Position numbers and translations under genes: made by a program. A stretch of DNA of 64,000 nt from Akkermansia massiliensis. GTDB lineage: Bacteria; Verrucomicrobiota; Verrucomicrobiia; Verrucomicrobiales; Akkermansiaceae. The notes under the pieces were generated by a model that ran no database searches, was not told where the DNA came from, and was given only the letters and a program-made list of their open reading frames with translations. Positions within the stretch are counted from its first letter, which is position 1. Every line of letters begins with the position of its first letter. The stretch spans positions 62,001 through 126,000 of the forward strand of contig NZ_JAMGSI010000001.1 in assembly GCF_023516715.1 (NCBI RefSeq), written 5' to 3'. Shown here one piece after another: positions 26,747 through 36,296 of the stretch.

Positions 26747-27765
26747 GGCCTGGGCTGTTCCGGAGGCTGCGTTCCGGCATTCTGGTCCAGGGGGATGGTG
26801 ACTGTGGCGGGAGCGCCCAGCCGCAGCCGGTTGTCCGGGTCGTCCACGATGATGCGCACTTCATAGACCAGGGCAGTCCGGAGGTCCGGCGTTTCCACAT
26901 TCTTGGGCGTGAATTCCGCCACGGAGGAGATGAAGCCTACCGTTCCCTTGAAGTCCGTATCCGGGAAGCTGTCGTTGTGCACGGTGGCGGAGAAGCCGGG
27001 CTTCACCTTTCCCAGCTGGGATTCGGTCAGATAGGCCCGCACCCATTTGGTGTGGTTCAGGGAGAGGTTATAAACAGGTTTCTGCGGGGAGGCCATGTCC
27101 CCCTTTTCCAGAATCCGGTTGCGCACCACGGCGTTGCCCGGCGCGTAAAGCACGGCATCCTTCAGGTTCTGTTCCCTGATGACCAGATTGGCCTTCGCCT
27201 GGTTGTACTGGGCCAGGGACTGGGCAATGTCTTCCACGCGGGAGCCCGCCAGCAGCAGTTCCAGCTGTTTTCTGGCTACGTCCAGATTGGCCGCCGCCAC
27301 TTGCTGGGAGGCTACGGCGTCGTCCGCCTCCTGGCGGGAGATGGATTTGGTGTCGGCCAGCGCCACCAGCCTCTTGCTGCGCACTGCGGCGTTGTTCAGC
27401 GTGGCTTCCGCCGCCTGCACGTTTGACCGTGCCTGGGCTATCTCCTCCGCGCGCGGGCCGTTTTTAACGCGGAGGTAGTTCTGCCGCGCGGCCTCCGTTG
27501 TCTGCCGCGCTTCATCCACGGCCTGCTGCAGGCGCACCGTTTCCAGCGTGGCGAGTTTCTGCCCGGGGACCACGGTGTCCCCCTCGTCCACCAGCACGGA
27601 GTCAATCCGCTCGGAGATCAGGAAGGCCAGGTCCACCTGGCGCAGGTCCACGTTGCCGTAAAGGACGGCTTTATCCTCAGGCCCGGACGGAGCCTCCCGG
27701 TAAATGAACCAGGCTGCCGCTCCTGCCGCGCAAAGAAGAATCAGGAGGATCACCAGCTTTTTCAT
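26743..27765 (-). CDS. HlyD-type membrane-fusion protein of the efflux operon (YbhG-like)
   Basis: A 340-residue protein with an N-terminal membrane anchor (residues 3-22). It has a lipoyl half-motif (VDEGDTVVPGQKLATLE), a long alpha-helical hairpin (about 85-195, rich in A, Q and E), and a beta-barrel domain with VRAYLTESQLGKVKPGFSATV. It links the inner-membrane pump to an outer-membrane exit channel, which is not encoded here. It is the first gene of the operon, and its stop overlaps the ATPase start. Confidence 0.93.
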   Translation of the reverse strand: MKKLVILLILLCAAGAAAWFIYREAPSGPEDKAVLYGNVDLRQVDLAFLISERIDSVLVDEGDTVVPGQKLATLETVRLQQAVDEARQTTEAARQNYLRVKNGPRAEEIAQARSNVQAAEATLNNAAVRSKRLVALADTKSISRQEADDAVASQQVAAANLDVARKQLELLLAGSRVEDIAQSLAQYNQAKANLVIREQNLKDAVLYAPGNAVVRNRILEKGDMASPQKPVYNLSLNHTKWVRAYLTESQLGKVKPGFSATVHNDSFPDTDFKGTVGFISSVAEFTPKNVETPDLRTALVYEVRIIVDDPDNRLRLGAPATVTIPLDQNAGTQPPEQPRP

Positions 27766-27774
27766 GTCTCTATT

Positions 27775-27788
27775 TATACATCTGTATA
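27775..27788. promoter_or_regulatory. Palindrome upstream of the efflux operon
   Basis: TATACA-TC-TGTATA, with perfect 6-bp arms, lies 10 bp before the HlyD start codon and about 110 bp before alaS. It could be a repressor site; no regulator gene is adjacent. Confidence 0.4.
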
Positions 27789-27896
27789 ATTTTTTACAAG
27801 TAAAATACAGCCGTCATGACGGAGAAGGAATTAGCGGTTTACTAACGGGGTCAGAACAGGCATAATCCGGCGACTTTTACTTTTCCTATTATTGAT

Positions 27897-30725
27897 ATGA
27901 TGACCGCCACCGAGATACGCCAAAGCTTCCTGGACTTTTTCCGCGAGAAACAGCACACGGTCGTGCCCTCTGCTTCTTTGATGCCCCAGAGCCCGGGATT
28001 GTTGTTCACTAATGCCGGCATGAACCAGTTTGTTCCGTATTTCCTGGGGGTATGGACTCCGCCGTGGACGCCCGCCCGCGCCACGGACACCCAGAAGTGC
28101 ATCCGCGCCGGCGGCAAGCACAACGACCTGGAGGATGTGGGTTATGATTCCTACCACCATACGTTTTTTGAAATGCTGGGGAACTGGTCCTTCGGGGATT
28201 ATTTCAAGAAGGAAGCCATCCGGTGGGCCTGGGAGCTGGTGGTGGAACGGTGGGGGTTCCCGGCGGAACGGCTGTACGCCACCGTATACGCGCCGGACAA
28301 GAGCAAGGGCGATCCCGGAGAGTTTGACCAGGAGGCCTGGGATTACTGGGCGGAGCTGTTCCGTTCCCGCGGGCTGGACCCGGACGTGCAGATCGTGCAC
28401 GGGAACGTGAAGGATAATTTCTGGATGATGGGTGAAACCGGCCCCTGCGGCCCCTGTTCCGAGCTGCACGTGGACCTGACCCCGGAGGGGGATACGAAGG
28501 GCAGCCTGGTGAACAAGGATTCCGACCAGTGCATAGAAATCTGGAACCTGGTGTTCATCCAGTATAATGCGGAGAGCGACGGCTCCATGCGCAATCTTCC
28601 GGCGTGCCACGTGGATACGGGCATGGGCTTTGAACGCGCGTGCTCCATCATGCAGTGCACGGACGGGTTCAAGGATTTTTCCCGCAAGCCGTCCAATTAC
28701 GCCACGGACGTGTTCCGCCCCCTGTTTGACCGCCTGGAGGTGCTGAGCGGACGGAAGTATGCGGACGTGTATCCGGCGCCCGGGTCCAAGAAGGTAGGCG
28801 CGCAGGATGATTCTCTTCAGGAGGCGATTGCCTTCCGCGTGATTGCGGACCATCTGCGCACGCTCAGTTTTTCCATTGCGGACGGTATTCTGCCGGGCAA
28901 CAACGGCCGTAATTATGTGCTGCGCCGCATTCTGCGCCGTGCCGTGCGCTATGGCCGCCGCCTGGGCTTCACCCAGCCGTTCCTGGCGGAGCTGGTGGAT
29001 ACGCTCGTGGAGTCTTTCGGACAGGTGTTCCCCGAGCTGGCCGCCCGCGCCTCCACCGTGAAGGAGGTGCTGAACCGTGAAGAGGCCAGCTTTAATGAAA
29101 CGCTGGATCGCGGCCTGGAATTGTTTGACGCGGAAACGGCTTCCGCCGGAAAGGTGAGCGGGGAGTTTGCCTTCAAGCTGTATGATACGTACGGTTTTCC
29201 GATTGACCTGACGGCCCTGCTTGCGGAGGAACGCGGGCTGGAAATTGACATGGACGGGTTCAACAGGCTGATGGACGAGCAGCGGGAACGCGCCCGCGCC
29301 GCCCGCAAGAGCGAGGTGGTGCGTGCCCTGGATTTGAAGACGGACGCCGTGACGGAGTTCACGGGGTACGATGTGGACGAATGCGCCGCCACGGTGCTGG
29401 AAGTAAGCCGCCAGGGGGATTCCCTGTTCATTATTACGGACAAGACCCCGTTTTACGCGGAGATGGGGGGCCAGGTTTCCGATGCCGGGTTGATTGAAAT
29501 AGGGGGGGACAGCTACCATGTGATGGCCGTCCAGCAGATCGGGAATGCCCGCGCCCATGTGGTGGAAGCCCGCGAAGGGCTGGACGTGAAGCCGGGGGAC
29601 CGCGTGCATCTGAGCATTGATGCGGAACGCCGCCGCCGTGTGGAGGCGCACCATACCGCCACCCACCTTCTTCACTGCGCCTTGCACCAGGTGGTCAGCC
29701 CGGATGCGGCCCAGCAGGGTTCCTTTGTATCGGAAGACCGCCTGCGCTTTGACTTTAACAGCGGCGCCGTCACGCCGGACCAGCTCCGCCGGATTGAGGA
29801 GAAGGTAAACGGCTGGATTGAGGAGGCCCTGCCGGTGCACTGCACGGAACGCGCCTATGCGGACGTGAAGGGAAATTCCGCGATTGCCCAGTTTTTCGGC
29901 GACAAGTACGGGGACGTGGTGCGCGTGGTCCAGGTGGGCGGCTGCCGGAATGAACTGGACGGCGTTTCCATGGAGTTCTGCGGCGGCACGCACATTGCCA
30001 ATACAAAGGATATAGGCCTGTTCAAGATCAAGAGCGAGGGGGCCATCGCCTCCGGCGTGCGCCGCATTGAGGCCATGACGGGAGACGCCGCCCTGGAGAT
30101 GATCCGTCAGCACGTCGTTGCCAGGAGCCTGGAAATCGCCAGGGCGGTGGAAAAGATCAAGGAAGTCAATTATGAGCTGGCGGACATGGGGCTGGAACAG
30201 GTTCCGGTTCCCACGATTGAAGACAAGCCGGGGCTGTCCGCCCTGGGCGCTTCCGACATCCGGACGGTGAATGATTCCCTGGCGCGTTTTGACGCTTCCG
30301 TGGAGCATTTCAAGCAGACGGCCCTGGATGCGGAAAAGAAGCTTAAGAAGGCCCGCGCCGGGCAGTCCGCCGCCAGGGCTGACGCCCTGCTGAATGAATG
30401 GCTTTCCGATGACCCCGCCTCCCTGATCCAGGTGGCGGAGGGTGCCGGGGAATTGCTCCAGGAATTGCTGAACGGGTTGAAAAAGCGCCAGTATGCGGGC
30501 GCCGCCTTCCTGCTGTGCGTGGACAGTTCTTCCTTGCTCCTGGGCGCTTATTGTGGCAAAGATGCCATTGCGGACGGATTGTCCGCCGGGGATATGATCC
30601 GCGAGGTTTCCGCTCTTGCCGGAGGCAAGGGGGGCGGTCGGCCGGACCAGGCCCGCGGTTCCGCCCCGCAGGATGCCGATCCCCAGGCGCTGGCCGCGGC
30701 GGCACGCAACATCATTAACGGGTAA
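27897..30725 (+). CDS. alaS: Alanyl-tRNA synthetase
   Basis: A 942-residue class II synthetase, somewhat longer than the roughly 875 residues of E. coli. Domains in order: catalytic core (FTNAGMNQFVPYFLG, HHTFFEMLGNWSFGDYFK, GPCGPCSE), tRNA-recognition helices, editing domain with HHTATHLLH and CGGTHIANTKDIG, and C-Ala domain. A DHHA1-like end (GGKGGGRPDQARGSAPQ) is present. ATG codons at 27897 and 27900 are both possible. A TATTAT box ends only five bases upstream, so the leader is very short. pssA follows 33 bp downstream. Confidence 0.98.
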   Translation: MMTATEIRQSFLDFFREKQHTVVPSASLMPQSPGLLFTNAGMNQFVPYFLGVWTPPWTPARATDTQKCIRAGGKHNDLEDVGYDSYHHTFFEMLGNWSFGDYFKKEAIRWAWELVVERWGFPAERLYATVYAPDKSKGDPGEFDQEAWDYWAELFRSRGLDPDVQIVHGNVKDNFWMMGETGPCGPCSELHVDLTPEGDTKGSLVNKDSDQCIEIWNLVFIQYNAESDGSMRNLPACHVDTGMGFERACSIMQCTDGFKDFSRKPSNYATDVFRPLFDRLEVLSGRKYADVYPAPGSKKVGAQDDSLQEAIAFRVIADHLRTLSFSIADGILPGNNGRNYVLRRILRRAVRYGRRLGFTQPFLAELVDTLVESFGQVFPELAARASTVKEVLNREEASFNETLDRGLELFDAETASAGKVSGEFAFKLYDTYGFPIDLTALLAEERGLEIDMDGFNRLMDEQRERARAARKSEVVRALDLKTDAVTEFTGYDVDECAATVLEVSRQGDSLFIITDKTPFYAEMGGQVSDAGLIEIGGDSYHVMAVQQIGNARAHVVEAREGLDVKPGDRVHLSIDAERRRRVEAHHTATHLLHCALHQVVSPDAAQQGSFVSEDRLRFDFNSGAVTPDQLRRIEEKVNGWIEEALPVHCTERAYADVKGNSAIAQFFGDKYGDVVRVVQVGGCRNELDGVSMEFCGGTHIANTKDIGLFKIKSEGAIASGVRRIEAMTGDAALEMIRQHVVARSLEIARAVEKIKEVNYELADMGLEQVPVPTIEDKPGLSALGASDIRTVNDSLARFDASVEHFKQTALDAEKKLKKARAGQSAARADALLNEWLSDDPASLIQVAEGAGELLQELLNGLKKRQYAGAAFLLCVDSSSLLLGAYCGKDAIADGLSAGDMIREVSALAGGKGGGRPDQARGSAPQDADPQALAAAARNIING

Positions 30726-30758
30726 GCCCTTCACGGGGCGCCCCACTGGACACCGACC

Positions 30759-31583
30759 ATGGACAAGAAGATTTTTCCGGACGAACCTGAGATTCCCATT
30801 CTGCCGAACCTGTTTACGGCAGGGAACCTGGTGTGCGGGTTTTTCGCCATTCTGACGATTTTTGAAGGGATCAACCAGGCGGACAGCGACGCCGTGGCGG
30901 CTTTCTCCTATTACCAGAATGCCACGTTCCTGATTTTCGCGGCGTGCCTGTTTGACTTGTTTGACGGCCGCATTGCGCGCATGCGCGGGCAGGACGGCCC
31001 GTTCGGACGGGAGTTTGATTCCCTGGCGGACATTGTCTCCTTCGGCATTGCTCCGGCGCTGCTGGTGGCCAAGGCGGTCCTGTTCCAGCTTTCTCCGCCG
31101 GAGGTGGGCTGGGGCATAGGCATCCTGTATCTGCTGTGCGCCGCCCTGCGCCTGGCGCGGTTCAACTGCATGGCCGCCGCTCCCCGGAAGGAGGGGCAGA
31201 GCAGCGATTTTGTGGGGCTGCCCGTTCCGATGGCGGCGGGCGCCGTGGTTTCCACCATGTACTTGGTGATGTATCTGGCGGGCAGGGCTCCGGACGGGGC
31301 CATGGACCTGGGCGTGTTCAAGTACGTGATTGCCCTGGCGATGGCGGGAGTGTCCGTCCTGATGATGAGCCGTGTGGTTTATCCCAGCTTCAAGCACATC
31401 AACATGCGCACGCGGGGGACCATGTACGCGATCGTGCTCATTGTGCTGACGGTCATCTGCATCTTCAAATTCCCGTGGGTGATGCCCGCGGTCATTTTCT
31501 CCATTTACCTGCTTTACGGGCTGGTGCGCCCCTGGGTGGCCCGCCGCTGGCGTAACAGGCTGGAAGCCAGCGATGGAGAATAA
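30759..31583 (+). CDS. pssA: CDP-diacylglycerol--serine O-phosphatidyltransferase
   Basis: A 274-residue inner-membrane enzyme with about eight helices. The CDP-alcohol phosphotransferase motif is complete: FDGRIARMRGQDGPFGREFDSLAD (DG-x2-AR-x8-G-x3-D-x3-D). It makes phosphatidylserine, the precursor of phosphatidylethanolamine. A separate psd gene is not in the window. It lies 33 bp after alaS and probably shares its transcript. Confidence 0.94.
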   Translation: MDKKIFPDEPEIPILPNLFTAGNLVCGFFAILTIFEGINQADSDAVAAFSYYQNATFLIFAACLFDLFDGRIARMRGQDGPFGREFDSLADIVSFGIAPALLVAKAVLFQLSPPEVGWGIGILYLLCAALRLARFNCMAAAPRKEGQSSDFVGLPVPMAAGAVVSTMYLVMYLAGRAPDGAMDLGVFKYVIALAMAGVSVLMMSRVVYPSFKHINMRTRGTMYAIVLIVLTVICIFKFPWVMPAVIFSIYLLYGLVRPWVARRWRNRLEASDGE

Positions 31584-31766
31584 AAGGGCTTTTTAGGAAG
31601 CTGTTCCTCCTTTAAATGGGTCGTCGTGCGCCTGGCCAGGGTGGTTGGCGCGGATTTGCCGTGTTTCAAACCTCGGGCATGCCTTTGGACCAGGTCTTTT
31701 TCTGGGGAAAGAAAACGTCCGTCTCCGGAACTCGCCGCAATTTTCCCGCACGGCGGTATAACGTCA

Positions 31767-31800
31767 AACCGGCCGCGCATCACAGAGACGGCGGCCGGTT
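31767..31800 (-). terminator. Hairpin downstream of the secreted-protein gene
   Basis: AACCGGCCGC (31767-31776) pairs perfectly with GCGGCCGGTT (31791-31800). Only a weak U stretch follows on the minus strand, so termination is probable rather than certain. Confidence 0.5.
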
Positions 31801-31862
31801 GAAAGACGGAGAAAACGGATGGCATGCGCGAAGGGGGAACCATTGCCCCGCGGGTCCGGCGC

Positions 31863-32378
31863 TTACTTGCTCTTCTTTTTAAAATCGTCGGCAAAGGGGT
31901 CCTTTTCCGGAGCGGTGGGAACGGCGTGCGTCTCAATGTCCTTGGTGCTCTTGACCAGCGTGATGCACACGGGCTTGCTGCGGTTGCCCATGTCGTCATA
32001 TGTGTAAAGGAAGCGGCGCACGAGTTCCTTGCTCTTGGAATCGAACATTTGCTCCTCCCTCAGGTTGGCGTTGCCGTCGTAACCGTAGCGTACGAAAAAG
32101 AGTTCGTTCTTCTGCCCGTCAAAGATCAGGCATGAGCGCAGTTCTCCAAAGGGGCCTCTTTTGTAGAGGGTTACGGAAACGAGAACGTTGTGGATGTTGT
32201 AAGTGGTTTTTTTCATCCCCTTGCCGTCCCCGGTCTTTTCAAAGTAGCTGCGCGACCCGTCTTCATGCTTGACCATGCGGGAGGAAGCGGTCTGGACGTT
32301 GAAATCATCCTGGCTGGCCGCCAGGGCTCCGGCCGTCATGAGCAGGGGGATGATGAGAAGCAGGGGCGTTGTTTTCAT
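31863..32378 (-). CDS. Secreted protein of unknown function
   Basis: A 171-residue protein with a clear signal peptide (MKTTPLLLIIPLLMTAGALA). The mature part is a small beta-rich domain (about 35-130; strands such as NVLVSVTLYKRGPFG and LFFVRYGYDGNANLREEQ) and a charged tail ending in Lys-rich residues. The family was not recognised. It is convergent with pssA and divergent from folP. Confidence 0.72.
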   Translation of the reverse strand: MKTTPLLLIIPLLMTAGALAASQDDFNVQTASSRMVKHEDGSRSYFEKTGDGKGMKKTTYNIHNVLVSVTLYKRGPFGELRSCLIFDGQKNELFFVRYGYDGNANLREEQMFDSKSKELVRRFLYTYDDMGNRSKPVCITLVKSTKDIETHAVPTAPEKDPFADDFKKKSK

Positions 32379-32442
32379 GGTGAAAAAAGTGTTTCTGACT
32401 TATTAAAGTGATGTATAGTGCCTTTGACAAGAACGTAATTAG

Positions 32443-33282
32443 ATGAACTGGCTTGTAAGGCGAGACATATTGAATGTGGCGCGCGGCGGCGTGCTGATGG
32501 GAATTGTAAACGTCACTCCGGATTCCTTTTCCGACGGAGGGCGTTTCCATACGGTGGAACGCGCCGTTTCCCATGCAAAAGAGCTTGAGCGGCAGGGAGC
32601 CCTTATTCTGGACATTGGGGGGGAATCCACCAGGCCGGGTGCGGCGGAGGTCTCCGTGGAGGAAGAACTGGACCGGGTGCTTCCCGTGGTGCGGGAACTC
32701 CGCCCATGCACGGACGCCGTGATTTCCGTGGATACGCGCCATGCCGCCGTGGCGGCGGCTGTGCTGGAAGCGGGAGCGGACGTGATCAATGATATTTCCG
32801 GATTGCAGGAGGAGGGAATGGCGGAGCTGTGTGCGGAGGCGCGCTGCGGCGTAGTGGCGATGCACATGCAGGGACGGCCTGAAACGATGCAGAACGCGCC
32901 TTTTTATGAAGACGTGGTGCGGGAGGTGCGCGGCTATTTTGAGGAGCGTTATGATTTTCTGCTGGGCCGCGGCCTGGTCCCGGAGCAGATTTGCTGGGAC
33001 CCTGGCATCGGCTTCGGCAAGACGCTGGAACACAATCTGGCCCTGCTGTCCAATATGGACAGGCTGGAGGTGGCGGGACGTCCGGTATTGTTGGGCCTTT
33101 CCCGCAAGCGCATGCTGGGAGCCGTTCTGGGTGATGCGGAGCAGGGGCGTGCGCCGCTGAGCACCGCCGTGATGACGGTATGGGGACATTTGCACGGCGC
33201 CCGTATTCACCGTGTTCATGATGTGGAGGAATGCGCCCGCGCCCTGCGCCTGGTCCAGGCCGCCGAACCGTTTGTCCGCTGA
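32443..33282 (+). CDS. folP: Dihydropteroate synthase
   Basis: A 279-residue TIM-barrel enzyme. Family motifs are MGIVNVTPDSFSDGGRF near the start, ILDIGGESTRPGA, ISVDTRHAAVAAA, and CWDPGIGFGKTLEHNLALL. It joins p-aminobenzoate to the pterin pyrophosphate in folate synthesis. A TATAGT lies about 25 bp upstream. The YfhO-like gene starts 7 bp after its stop, so the two are probably co-transcribed without an evident functional link. Confidence 0.96.
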   Translation: MNWLVRRDILNVARGGVLMGIVNVTPDSFSDGGRFHTVERAVSHAKELERQGALILDIGGESTRPGAAEVSVEEELDRVLPVVRELRPCTDAVISVDTRHAAVAAAVLEAGADVINDISGLQEEGMAELCAEARCGVVAMHMQGRPETMQNAPFYEDVVREVRGYFEERYDFLLGRGLVPEQICWDPGIGFGKTLEHNLALLSNMDRLEVAGRPVLLGLSRKRMLGAVLGDAEQGRAPLSTAVMTVWGHLHGARIHRVHDVEECARALRLVQAAEPFVR

Positions 33283-33289
33283 TTGAGCC

Positions 33290-35881
33290 ATGGAACCCGC
33301 TTCTTCCCGCCCGGTATTGACGTCTCTGGCGTCTGTTGCGTTCGCCCTGGCTGTTCTGTTCCTGTTCCTGGCGGTGCGCGGAATTTGGCCGCTTGGCGGC
33401 CATTACCTGGAATACATGGATAACGGGCAGATGGTGTATCCCACCTTGAAATATTATGCCTCCGCTCTGATGACCGGAGCGTTGGACGGGTCCTTCTTTT
33501 ATGATGTCAATGGAGGAGCGGGCATCCGCGTGAGCCCCTCCCTGCCGCACCAGCTGCTGGTTCCCTCCACCTGGATTGTGGTGGCGATGGGAGACTCCTT
33601 TCTGTTGAAGGACATGGTATGGGTGATGCTGGCGGACGCGGCCTGCATCTGCCTGACGGCTTCCTGGTTTCTGAGACGCGTCTTCCCCTCCCTGCCCGTA
33701 TGCTGGACCGTGCTGCTGACGGCGGGTTATGCCCTGGGGGGATTTTTCCAGACCAAGTACGGGTTCATGCAGTTCCTGGACCACGCCGCCATGTTCCCCC
33801 TGTTTGCCCTGGGCCTTTACCAGCTGGTGAACGGAGGGAGGGGGTGGCTGTATGCCGTCGGCCTCTTTCTGCTGGCTACCTCCATGTACAGCGCTTTCAT
33901 GGCCGTCGTGACCGGCTGGCTGTTCGCGTGGGCCTTCACGCTTCCCCTGAAAGGGACGGCAGAACGCCGCGTCCGGCTGGCGCGCGTGTTCTGGTACACG
34001 GCGGCGGTGACGCTGGCGACCTGCTATTACTGGCTGCCCATGATGGAGATGAGCCGGGATTCCATGCGGTCCCTGTTCATGACTCCCCCCACTTTTTTTG
34101 AACTGTCCTGGCCGTTTGACCCTCCCAAATTCCTGGAACGCCTGTATTCCTGCCTGCCGGGAATGGCGTGCACCGCTTTGGCTGCCGTCTATCTGGTTTA
34201 CGGGAGGAAGGAGGCCCCGCCGGCGAACAAGGGGAGGCGGCTGTTTCTTCTCCTGCTGGCGGCGTCCGTGCTCCCTGCGTTCATTGAACCCCTTCACCGC
34301 GCCGCCCATCTGTGGAGCTACGTGGATTTTCCGGTCCGGTTCGGGTTCATTCCCAATCTGGTGGTGGCGTCGTTCTGCGCCTGGATCCTGTCCGGCGGGA
34401 GGCTGCCGCAGCCGGCGGGGCGGCGCTGGGGCTGGGGATGGAGCCTTGGCCTTCCCGTGGCGGCGTTTGCCGTCTCCCTGATTGTCCTTCACGTGACGGA
34501 TATGGACCTGGTGGCGCGCCTTCTGCCTCTGCTGTTTTTTTCATGCGCGTGGCTGTGCTGGCGGCATGCGGAAGGCAAAAGGCTGGGGTGGTCCATAGCC
34601 GCCGTGATTCTGCTGGGGCTGCCCGTGGGGGCTGCCGCGTTCTGGAAGCAGGGAGAAGAGGAAAAGGCCGCTGTACTGGCCCTGAATGCGGAATGGCTGG
34701 CGCGCGGAATGGACGGGTACGCCGGGCTTCTGCGCGTGAAAGACAGGGACCGCCTGCTGGTGGACAACGCGGATTGCCTGGGGCCTGTCCCGAGCATCGG
34801 CAACTTCCGGCATACCACGAGCATCAGCCATTTCCGTTTTCTGAAAAACCTGGGGTACCGGGATGAATTCACGCGCACGTATGGTCAGGGGGGTACCCTG
34901 TTTTCCGATCTGCTGCTGGGCCATGGCTTTTTGCTGGCGTCCCGTCCCGTGGAAGGAATGGAGAGCGTGCTTTCCCGGGAAGGCATGTATTTATACAGGC
35001 TTCCGGGCGCCCGCTGGGGGCTGGTGGTTCCCCAGAGCGCGCTGGGGCTGCGGCTGGATGCGGAAGCCGGCGTGTTCAGCAATCTCAATGCCCTGCATGC
35101 CGCGCTTTGCCCGTCAGCGGAAGGCCCCCTGTATGCTCCCGTGGAAGTGCGGACGGAGAGGAATGGCAACTTTTACCGGATGAGCGTGCCGGAATATCCC
35201 GGCGCGGTGTACGGCTTCCCGCAGACGGATACGGAGGAACTCCGCGTCAATGGCCGCGCGGTGCCCGTCATGGCGGAAGCGCAGAAGGCCCCCGGCGGGA
35301 CGTGCCGCACCTATAATGGAGCATTGGAATTAAAGCGTGCGGGTGTAACCGGGGAAACCGTGGTGGAGGGAAGGATGCGGCGGCTGGTGGAGGCTCCTCT
35401 TCTGGCGGCTGCGGCGCGAATGCCGGAGCAGGATGTTCCGGTTCTGGGGAAAGGCCAGGATCAATACGGGTTGGAGGCGCACGGACGCGGAGGCCATGTG
35501 GAAGTGTCCCTCTCTGCCGGAAAGGGGGAGGCGCTGATGGTTCCGGTGGTGCATGACCGTGGATGGAAGGCCACGCGGAACGGGGTGGACGTGCCCGTGG
35601 AAAAGGTGGGGGAATTGATGGCGGTGCGCCTTCAGGAGGGGCGGAACAGGGTGGTGTTTGATTATTATCCGCCTCTGTTGAAAGAATCTCTGTTTGTTTC
35701 AGCCGGAACGGCTCTGCTTTTTCTGCTGTATGCGTGGTGGGCGCGGCGGCATCCGGAATCCCAGCTCAGAAGGATGGTACTGGCCTGTGGATACAGGCTC
35801 TTTCTGTGTTGCGCCGCCGTGGTGCTGGCGGCCGTTTATGTGGGGTCCGTCGTGTTGTTTGTGGTGCAGTCCATGCTGTAA
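33290..35881 (+). CDS. YfhO-family integral membrane protein
   Basis: An 863-residue protein with about a dozen hydrophobic helices between residues 10 and 450, an external beta-rich domain (about 460-800), and two final helices. The plan matches the YfhO family: an early YMDNGQMVYPTLKYYASAL loop, the GGAGIRVSPSLPHQLL segment, and a C-terminal 'VPVVHDRGWKATRNGVDVPVEKV' with FDYYPP. Gram-positive relatives take part in sugar decoration of lipoteichoic acids and are seen as GT-C-type glycosyltransferases. By analogy this one may modify a surface glycan; that is inference. Confidence 0.82.
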   Translation: MEPASSRPVLTSLASVAFALAVLFLFLAVRGIWPLGGHYLEYMDNGQMVYPTLKYYASALMTGALDGSFFYDVNGGAGIRVSPSLPHQLLVPSTWIVVAMGDSFLLKDMVWVMLADAACICLTASWFLRRVFPSLPVCWTVLLTAGYALGGFFQTKYGFMQFLDHAAMFPLFALGLYQLVNGGRGWLYAVGLFLLATSMYSAFMAVVTGWLFAWAFTLPLKGTAERRVRLARVFWYTAAVTLATCYYWLPMMEMSRDSMRSLFMTPPTFFELSWPFDPPKFLERLYSCLPGMACTALAAVYLVYGRKEAPPANKGRRLFLLLLAASVLPAFIEPLHRAAHLWSYVDFPVRFGFIPNLVVASFCAWILSGGRLPQPAGRRWGWGWSLGLPVAAFAVSLIVLHVTDMDLVARLLPLLFFSCAWLCWRHAEGKRLGWSIAAVILLGLPVGAAAFWKQGEEEKAAVLALNAEWLARGMDGYAGLLRVKDRDRLLVDNADCLGPVPSIGNFRHTTSISHFRFLKNLGYRDEFTRTYGQGGTLFSDLLLGHGFLLASRPVEGMESVLSREGMYLYRLPGARWGLVVPQSALGLRLDAEAGVFSNLNALHAALCPSAEGPLYAPVEVRTERNGNFYRMSVPEYPGAVYGFPQTDTEELRVNGRAVPVMAEAQKAPGGTCRTYNGALELKRAGVTGETVVEGRMRRLVEAPLLAAAARMPEQDVPVLGKGQDQYGLEAHGRGGHVEVSLSAGKGEALMVPVVHDRGWKATRNGVDVPVEKVGELMAVRLQEGRNRVVFDYYPPLLKESLFVSAGTALLFLLYAWWARRHPESQLRRMVLACGYRLFLCCAAVVLAAVYVGSVVLFVVQSML

Positions 35882-35934
35882 CGGTTTCCGGGGAATGGAG
35901 AAAGCCGCCTTCAGCCGGTTCATGTACAGGATTT

Positions 35935-36296
35935 GACCGCTCCTGGCGGTCCCGGGAAGCGTTGCGGGAAGACGGGTAAAACAGCGTGATTGAAGCAGTG
36001 GGGCCGGAAACGTATACGTTCCGTGGATTGTTTTCCATGCTGGGAAAGGTGACGGGGCCCGTCGTCCGGTTTTGCCCGTTCCTCCGTGGGCCGCCTATGC
36101 CGCCGTCGGCATCATGGGGATGCTTCATCGTGACGTGATGCTGACCAGGGATGAAATCCTCGGGCTGATGGAGGACAGGCCCTGCGTTGAAGGCATTCCG
36201 CCTGCCGGCTCCATCCGGCTTTCCGCAGGGGCGGAAAAGCATGCCGCGGATTTGGGAAAAGCTTATGCTTGTGAAATGTCCCGGAGGAATTGTTGA
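35935..36296 (+). pseudogene. Remnant of an NAD(P)-dependent sugar epimerase/dehydratase-like protein
   Basis: Two frames carry pieces of the C-terminal part of this SDR family. After a TAA at 35977 the first reads NSVIEAVGPETYTFRGLFSMLGK, matching the typical '(V/I)EAVGPETFTYREL' of these proteins. The second, from 36072, reads GMLHRDVMLTRDEILGLMED and then PPAGSIRLSAGAEKHA to a stop, matching the usual C-terminus. At least one stop and one frameshift (about 36065-36075) interrupt it, and the NAD-binding N-terminus is missing. The gene is therefore decayed and truncated. Confidence 0.7.

Noticed and set aside
27831-31397. Very long minus-strand open frame (1,188 codons)
   Set aside because: It lies opposite alaS and pssA. 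Its sequence is His/Gln/Arg/Gly-rich without any domain, as expected from the antisense of GC-rich genes.
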